Shown here one piece after another: positions 1 through 4,944 of a stretch of 5,513 bases of DNA. This stretch comes from Planctomycetota bacterium (GTDB taxonomy: Bacteria; Planctomycetota; Phycisphaerae; Phycisphaerales; SM1A02), in the NCBI GenBank assembly GCA_027295365.1, contig JAPULD010000035.1:1-5513 (forward strand), read 5' to 3'. Each line of letters begins with the position of its first letter. The stretch's first letter is position 1. Under the pieces are notes generated by a model, which was given only the letters and a program-made list of their open reading frames with translations, was not told the DNA's origin and did not search any database. Both the position numbers and the translations under genes were made by a program.

Positions 1-472
1 TCGTGCAGGCCTCGGCCCCCTGCTCGCTGAGGAACGCCATGAGTTGGGGCTTTTTTTTCCAGGCTGCGCGATTCAAGGGGGTCATGCCCGCCCCGTCGCG
101 AGCCTCGATTTCCGCCCCCGCTTCGAGCAGCATCGCCGCGATCGAGAGGTCACCCCAATCGGCGGTGTCATGCAGGGCCGTACGCTCCGATGGAGTTGAG
201 GCGTTGACGTTCGCCCCGGCCTCGATCAACCGTTCGATGATCACTTTGTGCCCGGCCCGAACCGCCAGCATCAACGCCGTGATCCCGTCCTGATTGACGC
301 TGTTCGCATCCGCCCCGGCCGCGAGGAGCGAATCGAGATCCGTCAGGTGGTTCCCGTTCACCGCTTTCAAGACCGTCCCAGGATCATGGCTGACCGTCGA
401 CGATGGCGTACAACCACCGGGCACAAGCAGGAGGAACAGAATCAGGAGGCGATCAGGCATGGAGTTCAGCAT
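1..472 (-). CDS. Ankyrin-repeat putative lipoprotein, C-terminus beyond left edge
   Basis: The minus-strand frame is open from an ATG at 470-472 to the window edge, giving 157 codons and no stop. The N-terminus reads MLNSMPDRLLILFLLLVPGGC: a short n-region with one Arg, a Leu-rich core and a Cys after Gly-Gly. This looks like a lipoprotein signal peptide, although the lipobox (V-P-G-G-C) is imperfect. Four ankyrin repeats follow, with the usual T-A-L-x-x-A and LLEAGA-x-x-(N/E) patterns, for example ITALMLAVRAGHKVIIERL and MTPLNRAAWKKKPQLMAFL. An ATG at 458-460 is an alternative start that keeps the signal peptide. I prefer 472 because a weak AGG lies just upstream, but this is a close call. 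The gene starts 33 bp after the stop of the upstream ankyrin gene, in the same frame, so they are probably co-transcribed. Ankyrin repeats bind proteins; the partner is unknown. The protein likely sits at the membrane facing the periplasm. The codons at 49-60 contain eight A residues in a row. Confidence 0.85.
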   Translation of the reverse strand, partial: MLNSMPDRLLILFLLLVPGGCTPSSTVSHDPGTVLKAVNGNHLTDLDSLLAAGADANSVNQDGITALMLAVRAGHKVIIERLIEAGANVNASTPSERTALHDTADWGDLSIAAMLLEAGAEIEARDGAGMTPLNRAAWKKKPQLMAFLSEQGAEACT

Positions 473-505
473 AGACCTGATCGCGGTTTCCACTGCCAAA
501 TCAAC

Positions 506-1897
506 TTAATCAAGCATCGCTTTTTCGAGGATTCCCGTAATTCTCGTGATGTTGTCGTCATCGCGATGATTGACGTAGTCGAGGGCCGTCTCCTCTTCAT
601 CATCCGTCAAGAAGGGGTTCGCCCCCGTTCGAAGCAGGACCTGAACCGCCCGAGGCGTGGAATATTCCGCCGCCAGCATCAGCGAGGTTCGACCCCATAG
701 ATCCTGACGGTCTATCTTCGATCCGAAGACGAGCAGCATTTCGACAATGTTGGCCTGGTCGTGCATCGCGGCATACATAAGCGGTGTCATTCCCTGACGA
801 GTTCCCAGATTGATCATGGCACCATGATCGAGCAGGTATTGCACCTTTTTCGAATCACCACTTACGATGGCCATGCACAAGGCATGTCCATCTTCCTCGG
901 AGATCAGATTGAGTTGAGCCCCCGCTTCCACAAGCACGCGCATCGTTTCGACGTCGCCATACAGAGCCGCCCACATCAACGCGGTGTGCCTTGTCGAATC
1001 ACGATCGTCAAGCCGCGCACCGGCATCGAGCAGGAGGCGGATCATGTCCGGATGACCATGCGTTGCCGCCCACTGCAATGCGGTCCTTCCTTTGTAACCC
1101 GCATGATTGACCTCGGCCCCCGCTTCCAGCAAAAGGAGGGCGACATCGTCGTAGCCTGTGTAGGCCGCGACGCCGAGCGTGTCATAGCCGCTCTTGCTCG
1201 TGGCGTGGACATCCGCCCCGGCCTCGAGCAGCCTCGGGATCACGTTGATCCGTCGATTGACCACGGCATACATCAACACGTTGAATTCCTGAAGATCGAA
1301 GCCTGAGATCTCGGCACCATCCTGCATAAAACGCTGCACAAGGTCGAATCGATTGGAACTCGCCGCGAAGAGAAGCGCTGACGTATCGTCATCGTCCCGC
1401 GCGTTCAGGTCGGCACCGGATTCAAGCAAAGCCTCCACGGAATCCACCGGACCGAATGCCGCGGCCATCATCAACGCGGTGGTTCGAAACTTGTTGACGG
1501 CATGCACATCAACACCAACTTCAAGCAATCGTCTCACACAATCCGAATCGTCCGCGTAGCAGGCAAAAAACAAGGGCGGCGAGCCGTTCGCATTCGTGAG
1601 GGTGGGATCCGCCCCAGCTTCCAGCAAGTGATTCAACGCATCCACGTGATTGTGCGCGGCGGCGAAATGCAATGGCGTCAAACCCGTCCGACGACCATCC
1701 TCAGATTCGAACGCCACATTGACATCGACGCCAGACTCCAATTCCGCAGCCAGTGCGAGCAGATCGCCGGATTCCGCCGCCAGATGAATGGCGGCCCCAC
1801 CAGCGGCCGAGGGTGGCCTGGACCTGTCGTCTTCCTCTTGGAGTACGCTGGACGTTGCCACAAAGAATGTAATGGTCAACAGAAGCGACTGAAGCAT
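506..1897 (-). CDS. Exported ankyrin-repeat protein, about 12 repeats
   Basis: This 463-residue protein is almost entirely ankyrin repeats. The N-terminus MLQSLLLTITFFVATSSV is a hydrophobic signal peptide, probably cleaved near residues 16-19, followed by an acidic EEDD linker. Twelve repeats of about 33 residues run from about residue 33 to 435. Clear examples are LTPLHFAAAHNHVDALNHLL, TALQWAATHGHPDMIRLLL and TPLMYAAMHDQANIVEMLL. A degenerate acidic cap (ETALDYVNHRDDDN...) ends the protein, so the C-terminus looks natural rather than truncated. The frame stays open upstream to a TTG at 1982-1984 and an ATG at 1937-1939. I chose the ATG at 1895-1897 because AAGG lies 8 bp before it and because the protein then starts directly with the signal peptide. 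Family knowledge: such solenoids mediate protein-protein binding and have no catalysis of their own. The partner is not evident from neighbours. It is divergent from galK and followed by a second ankyrin gene. Confidence 0.92.
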   Translation of the reverse strand: MLQSLLLTITFFVATSSVLQEEDDRSRPPSAAGGAAIHLAAESGDLLALAAELESGVDVNVAFESEDGRRTGLTPLHFAAAHNHVDALNHLLEAGADPTLTNANGSPPLFFACYADDSDCVRRLLEVGVDVHAVNKFRTTALMMAAAFGPVDSVEALLESGADLNARDDDDTSALLFAASSNRFDLVQRFMQDGAEISGFDLQEFNVLMYAVVNRRINVIPRLLEAGADVHATSKSGYDTLGVAAYTGYDDVALLLLEAGAEVNHAGYKGRTALQWAATHGHPDMIRLLLDAGARLDDRDSTRHTALMWAALYGDVETMRVLVEAGAQLNLISEEDGHALCMAIVSGDSKKVQYLLDHGAMINLGTRQGMTPLMYAAMHDQANIVEMLLVFGSKIDRQDLWGRTSLMLAAEYSTPRAVQVLLRTGANPFLTDDEEETALDYVNHRDDDNITRITGILEKAMLD

Positions 1898-1905
1898 GAC
1901 GACTA

Positions 1906-1909
1906 CCTT
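1906..1909 (-). promoter_or_regulatory. Ribosome binding site of the 463-residue ankyrin gene
   Basis: AAGG (within TAAGGT on the minus strand) lies 8 bp upstream of the ATG at 1895-1897. It decides this start over the upstream ATG at 1937-1939 and TTG at 1982-1984, neither of which has a purine-rich site in front. Confidence 0.6.
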
Positions 1910-1973
1910 ATCTGAAGCCGAGACGAGAATCGAACTCATGGTAATTGAATCAATGGCACGATCAACCCGCCAA

Positions 1974-1984
1974 TTGTGACACAA
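1974..1984. promoter_or_regulatory. Perfect 11-bp dyad, possible operator
   Basis: TTGTG-A-CACAA is a perfect inverted repeat with 5-bp half-sites around one central base. It sits in the 119-bp region between the divergent ankyrin and galK genes. It fits the TNGT-NNN-ACNA pattern known for FadR-type GntR repressors. A site here could control either gene. No regulator gene is in the window, and an 11-bp dyad can occur by chance, so the assignment is tentative. Confidence 0.3.
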
Positions 1985-2002
1985 CGGATCAACACAAGAT
2001 CA

Positions 2003-2008
2003 TATGAT
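2003..2008 (+). promoter_or_regulatory. Possible -10 box of galK
   Basis: TATGAT matches five of six bases of the TATAAT consensus and overlaps the 10-bp palindrome ATCATATGAT (1999-2008). It ends 8 bp before the galK ATG, so transcription from it would begin at or within a base or two of the start codon. No good -35 hexamer lies at 16-18 bp spacing (CACAAC at 1980-1985), which weakens the call. Confidence 0.25.
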
Positions 2009-2016
2009 GCACTCCT

Positions 2017-3210
2017 ATGGCGGATGAAATACACGAAGTTGGACGAATATTTACCAAGCGGTTCGGGTGTGACCCGCGTTGGATCGCCTCCGCCCCGGGA
2101 CGCGTCAATCTCATTGGCGAACACACGGATTACAACGATGGCTTCGTCCTGCCCATGGCGATCGATCTGCGGACCCGGGTCCTGGCGGCACCCGCGACCG
2201 GAGACGCCTCGACGATTCGCAGCGCTCGACTCGATCGGGAGGTGACGATCGACCTGACTCGGCCCTTCGCGCCGATCGCGCCGGGCGACGCGGGAGATCC
2301 GGGGGATCCGGGGGATCCGGGGGTTTTCGCCAACTACGTGCTGGGGGTGATCAACGAATTCATCAACCTGGGCCACGAGCCGCCCAACTTCGATCTGCTC
2401 ATCGATTCGGACATCCCCCTCGGGGCGGGGCTCAGCAGCAGCGCCGCGCTGGAGGTGGCCATGGCTACGCTGCTGCAGGCCATCCTGGGCGTCTCGTTGG
2501 AGCCACTCGAGACGATGCGACTCTGCCAGCGCGCCGAGCACGCCTTTCCCGGAACGCCATGCGGCATCATGGACCAGCACATCGTCCTTCAGGGGCAAGA
2601 GGATCAGGCCCTGCTCATTGATTGCCGCACGAATAAATCTCAGGCGATGCCGATGCCGCCACGTGACCAGGCCACGCTGCTGATCGCCAACACGAACGTC
2701 CGCCACGAGCTGGCCTCGGGCGAATATGCCACCCGTAGAACCACCTGCCATGAAGTCGCTCGACGCCTGGGCGTCGACGCCCTGCGCGATGCGACATTGA
2801 AAATGCTGCCCGAGGTCGATCTGGACGCGACTCAAGTCAAGCGTGCGACCCATGTGATCATGGAGAACACCCGCACGCTCCTCGCCGCCCAGGCGCTGCG
2901 GCAGGGTGACCTCTCGACCCTGGGCGATCTGCTCTTCGATTCGCACGCCTCGCTGCGTGATCTGTACGAGGTCAGTTGCCCCGAGCTGGACGTTCTCGTC
3001 GATGTCGCATCGGTGATGAAGGAGGAGGGCGTGTACGGCGCCAGAATGACGGGGGGCGGATTCGGAGGCTGCGCGATCATCTTGTGTGACTCGACCAAGG
3101 CGAACCGTGTCATAAGTCAATTGAAACAGGATTACACTCGGCTCACTTCAAAGCCACTTGAGATCTTCGAGACCAAGGCTTCCGACGGGTCATGTCTGCA
3201 TACCCCATGA
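2017..3210 (+). CDS. galK: Galactokinase (GHMP kinase family)
   Basis: This protein phosphorylates alpha-D-galactose to galactose 1-phosphate with ATP, the entry step of the cytoplasmic Leloir pathway. At 397 residues it is slightly longer than the usual 380-390. All three family motifs are intact. The galactokinase signature GRVNLIGEHTDYNDGFVLP spans residues 28-46; R29, E35, H36 and D38 are the expected catalytic and sugar-binding positions. The ATP-binding loop PLGAGLSSSAAL spans 134-145. PCGIMDQ at 181-187 holds the catalytic Asp D186, and the C-terminal MTGGGFGG motif spans 344-351. The ATG at 2017 is the first start after an in-frame TGA at 2005-2007. No Shine-Dalgarno sequence precedes it. 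Residues 91-102 form a Gly-Asp-Pro repeat, an apparent small insertion before the conserved ANYVLGV segment. No galT, galE or galM is adjacent, so it is either an isolated Leloir gene or supports sugar salvage. Related sugar kinases are possible, but the signature is very close to true GalK. Confidence 0.96.
   Translation: MADEIHEVGRIFTKRFGCDPRWIASAPGRVNLIGEHTDYNDGFVLPMAIDLRTRVLAAPATGDASTIRSARLDREVTIDLTRPFAPIAPGDAGDPGDPGDPGVFANYVLGVINEFINLGHEPPNFDLLIDSDIPLGAGLSSSAALEVAMATLLQAILGVSLEPLETMRLCQRAEHAFPGTPCGIMDQHIVLQGQEDQALLIDCRTNKSQAMPMPPRDQATLLIANTNVRHELASGEYATRRTTCHEVARRLGVDALRDATLKMLPEVDLDATQVKRATHVIMENTRTLLAAQALRQGDLSTLGDLLFDSHASLRDLYEVSCPELDVLVDVASVMKEEGVYGARMTGGGFGGCAIILCDSTKANRVISQLKQDYTRLTSKPLEIFETKASDGSCLHTP
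2296..2323 (+). repeat. In-frame 9-bp tandem repeat inside galK
   Basis: Three perfect copies of GATCCGGGG (2296-2304, 2305-2313, 2314-2322) are followed by one more G. Degenerate copies lie just before (2278-2295). The unit is 9 bp, so changes in copy number keep the frame and add or remove Gly-Asp-Pro units in a surface loop of galactokinase. Confidence 0.85.
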
Positions 3211-3247
3211 TTTCAGGCCTTTGACACTTACATCATCGTCAAGTTCG

Positions 3248-3316
3248 TAGGGTCCGCAGTGCGGACCACTTTGCATTGTCATGCGAATAAGAAACTGGTC
3301 CGCACAGCGGACCCTA
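3248..3316. repeat. Nested palindromic intergenic element
   Basis: Two 24-bp arms (3248-3271 and 3293-3316) are inverted copies matching at 22 of 24 positions, separated by 21 bp. Each arm is itself a hairpin with a perfect 7-bp stem and 3-base loop: GGTCCGC-AGT-GCGGACC (3251-3267) and GGTCCGC-ACA-GCGGACC (3297-3313). The spacer has a small GCAT/ATGC pair (3273-3276 with 3281-3284). The element lies 37 bp after the galK stop and 26 bp after the stop of the convergent minus-strand gene. Its place and symmetry would suit a bidirectional terminator, but neither side has a T-tract. A dispersed REP- or MITE-like palindrome is the other reading, and both could be true. Confidence 0.75.
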
Positions 3317-3342
3317 CTAGTTTCTATGCCGCGCGAATCACT

Positions 3343-3882
3343 TCAATCTTCCTCCAGCAGCAAATGCTCCAAATCATGACGTTGAAGTGCATATTCATAG
3401 GAGTCCCACAAGAAGGTATTGGGCTCTGGCCTCATCTCGTCAAGCAGCCTTACCATTGCTTTTTCGCTGGCCACATCATTTTTCGTGACCCGTCGACCAA
3501 TGTCCCAATCATCTTGCTTGATATGCCATGCGATTTCCCAATAGAAATGGGCCAGTACATCCTCTGGCGAGGCTTCAATAGAGGCATTCCCAGCATCACG
3601 AGGAACAAATCCCTCCCAGCCATCGCGAAGCTTCAGCATCATGGCCTTCAACTTCTCCCTGACCTCAGACGACGTGTCATCACTTGATAGCGCGATCTTG
3701 ATCAGAATGATCGACGCGTCTCGAATATCTTTCTCATGAGACAACGACACTGGATCATCAATCAAACGGAGCTCATCTTGAGCCGATCCATTCCTAATCA
3801 ATCCGAAGTACATTGCAAGACAAATGAACAGTGCACTTGTCCCGAGAATCAGGGGTTTCTTTTTTGCTGCAAACTGCACCAC
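3343..3882 (-). CDS. Single-pass membrane protein of unknown function, paralogue B
   Basis: I do not recognise this 179-residue protein. Its N-terminus MVQFAAKKKPLILG has a basic patch followed by one hydrophobic segment (about residues 10-30, LILGTSALFICLAMYFGLI). This suggests a signal anchor with the soluble part outside the cytoplasm. The remaining 145 residues are charged and probably helical, with the core EKLKAMMLKLRDGW (about 76-89) and a C-terminal EMRPEP...YALQRHDLEHLLLEED segment. It is clearly paralogous to the gene directly upstream and shares its start, anchor, core and tail. It has an extra HIKQDDWDIG segment before VTKNDV. The start is GTG, the first usual start codon after an in-frame TAG at 3961-3963, with GGAG 5 bp before it. 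The 197 bp between the paralogues holds no other gene. The region is visibly more AT-rich than galK. It may be co-transcribed with its paralogue or have its own promoter; I could not identify one. Confidence 0.8.
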   Translation of the reverse strand: MVQFAAKKKPLILGTSALFICLAMYFGLIRNGSAQDELRLIDDPVSLSHEKDIRDASIILIKIALSSDDTSSEVREKLKAMMLKLRDGWEGFVPRDAGNASIEASPEDVLAHFYWEIAWHIKQDDWDIGRRVTKNDVASEKAMVRLLDEMRPEPNTFLWDSYEYALQRHDLEHLLLEED

Positions 3883-3887
3883 CGGTA

Positions 3888-3891
3888 CTCC
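3888..3891 (-). promoter_or_regulatory. Ribosome binding site of paralogue B
   Basis: GGAG on the minus strand lies 5 bp before the first of two adjacent GTG codons (3880-3882, 3877-3879). It lies in a 23-bp block (3876-3898) identical to the one at the start of paralogue A (4586-4608). The conservation around the start supports GTG initiation, though the block can also be read in frame as VDGVPVV. Confidence 0.6.
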
Positions 3892-4079
3892 ATCAACGTG
3901 GATCGTAATTCCATACCCTATGAACCCAAATTGCAGACTTGATTCAGAACATGCCAGAGTCTATTGGTTTCTTGCCCATGCCTGATACATACAGAATCAA
4001 ATCCATTTGAAAAAGTCAGGACAGCGATTGAAATCGTTTTTGCTTCGGAAGAATACCCATTCCCTTTTCTTCGCTCACT

Positions 4080-4592
4080 TCATTCTTCCTCGCGAAGCAA
4101 ACGCTCTAAACCGCGGACTACAAGTGCATATCGATAACCGCCCCACTCATCAGTTTCTGGTACCGGTCTCATTTCGTGAAGCAGCATGAGCATCTCTTCC
4201 CGATTGGTCACATCATCTTGTGTGACTCTCTTTGCGAATTCCCAATGGAGAGTACCCAGTACACGCTGTGCCGTATTTTTACCTCTATAAGGATTAGGCC
4301 CACGAGAATCATCAATAATTCCGATCCAGCCATCGCGAAGCTTCAGCATCATGGCCTTCAATTTCTCCCTGGCCTCGGATGACGACTCATCACCCGAAAG
4401 CGCGGTCTCGATAAGTATGACCGAGGCCTTTCGAATATCAGTCATGCTCGACAACGACAGTGGATCCGCAGTCAATCTGTGTTCATCTCGAACTGACACG
4501 TAGAACAACAGCCCGTAGAACATGGCCAGACTTACGAACAGGGCAAATGCCCAGAGAATCAGGGATTTCTTTGTTGCAAAAAGCGGCACCAC
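4080..4592 (-). CDS. Single-pass membrane protein of unknown function, paralogue A
   Basis: This 170-residue protein is the paralogue of the gene downstream and has no function I can name. Order of parts: short basic N-terminus MVPLFATKKS; one transmembrane segment (about residues 11-32, LILWAFALFVSLAMFYGLLF); then a charged, mostly helical domain. The domain includes DPLSLSS, DIRKASVILIETALSG, the core EKLKAMMLKLRDGW and the tail HEMRPVPETDEWGGYRYALV...LERLLREEE. The frame stays open upstream to a TTG at 4752-4754, but that extension would overlap the end of nrtS and begins with an unconvincing Ser/Pro/Arg-rich stretch. I chose the GTG at 4590-4592 because GGAG lies 5 bp before it and the same arrangement is found at paralogue B. 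A GTG at 4623-4625 is an alternative without a well-placed ribosome binding site. The gene begins 94 bp after the nrtS stop. No clear terminator lies in that gap, so transcription from the LOG-nrtS side may continue into it. Confidence 0.8.
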   Translation of the reverse strand: MVPLFATKKSLILWAFALFVSLAMFYGLLFYVSVRDEHRLTADPLSLSSMTDIRKASVILIETALSGDESSSEAREKLKAMMLKLRDGWIGIIDDSRGPNPYRGKNTAQRVLGTLHWEFAKRVTQDDVTNREEMLMLLHEMRPVPETDEWGGYRYALVVRGLERLLREEE

Positions 4593-4597
4593 CGGTA

Positions 4598-4601
4598 CTC
4601 C
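4598..4601 (-). promoter_or_regulatory. Ribosome binding site of paralogue A
   Basis: GGAG on the minus strand is placed 5 bp before the GTG at 4590-4592, exactly as in paralogue B. It decides the start in favour of the 170-residue protein over the longer reading frame that would overlap nrtS. Confidence 0.6.
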
Positions 4602-4686
4602 ATCAACGGAATTGTAGTCCGACACCCTCGTCGTTGATGCGTCACTGCCTTTCCGAATTGAAAAATTTGAAGGGCCGTTTCCTGAA

Positions 4687-4923
4687 TCAGGCCTTCGCCA
4701 TCTGCCGCATCGCCCCGACGCTGGAGAAGGTCGAGACGAGGTAGGGCACCACAACCGTCAGACCCATGCGCATCAATCGATCCCCGGGGATCGACCCCTC
4801 CAACAACACATCACTGTGATTGATGCAGATGAGGATCGATCCCACCACCAACGCATAGCCAAGGCCCCGCCTGACGACGGGCCATTGACTCGCCAGGGCC
4901 AACCACTCATTCACGACGCTCAT
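4687..4923 (-). CDS. nrtS: NrtS-type nitrate/nitrite transporter
   Basis: This 78-residue protein has two hydrophobic segments: about residues 20-35 (GLGYALVVGSILICI) and 52-70 (RMGLTVVVPYLVSTFSSVG). The pattern ALVVGSIL-x-x-IN-x-x-D-x-LL, then a short loop and VPYLVSTFSSV, matches what I know of the small NrtS family, described in cyanobacteria as nitrate/nitrite transporters with two membrane helices. I identify it from the pattern, without a search. It would act in the inner membrane, probably as an oligomer. The ATG at 4921-4923 has a strong ribosome binding site (AAAGG, 7 bp upstream). It starts 21 bp after the stop of the LOG-family gene, so the two are very likely co-transcribed. No nitrate reductase or other nitrogen gene is visible, so its physiological role here is open. 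A different small two-helix membrane protein is the alternative. Confidence 0.78.
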   Translation of the reverse strand: MSVVNEWLALASQWPVVRRGLGYALVVGSILICINHSDVLLEGSIPGDRLMRMGLTVVVPYLVSTFSSVGAMRQMAKA

Positions 4924-4930
4924 GCCATCA

Positions 4931-4935
4931 CCTTT
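4931..4935 (-). promoter_or_regulatory. Ribosome binding site of nrtS
   Basis: AAAGG (within GAAAGGTGAT on the minus strand) lies 7 bp before the ATG at 4921-4923. It is one of the best Shine-Dalgarno matches in the window and sits in the 21-bp gap after the LOG stop codon, which favours coupled translation of the two genes. Confidence 0.65.
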
Positions 4936-4944
4936 CTCGCGCGA

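Noticed and set aside
248..1915. Several plus-strand open frames of 68-181 codons across the ankyrin genes
   Set aside because: They are antisense to well-supported ankyrin repeats, show Arg/His-rich composition typical of shadow frames and contain no domain pattern.
1898..1984. Longer form of the 463-residue ankyrin protein starting at TTG 1984 or ATG 1939
   Set aside because: Neither start has a ribosome binding site, and both would bury the signal peptide 14-29 residues inside the protein.
1936..3120. Long minus-strand open frame (394 codons) antisense to galK
   Set aside because: It mirrors the high-GC codon pattern of galK, has no recognisable domain, and the plus strand carries all galactokinase motifs.
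3251..3313. GGTCCGC/GCGGACC hairpins as CRISPR repeats
   Set aside because: There are only two copies, in inverted orientation with a 21-bp spacer, and no cas gene is present.
4025..4041. Hairpin CGATT-GA-AATCG followed by TTTTT on the plus strand, possible terminator
   Set aside because: The stem is only 5 bp and AT-rich with a 2-base loop, and no plus-strand gene is transcribed towards it.
4593..4754. N-terminal extension of paralogue A to 224 residues
   Set aside because: It would start at TTG, overlap the last 68 bp of nrtS in another frame, and has no counterpart in paralogue B; the GTG with GGAG at 5 bp is better placed.
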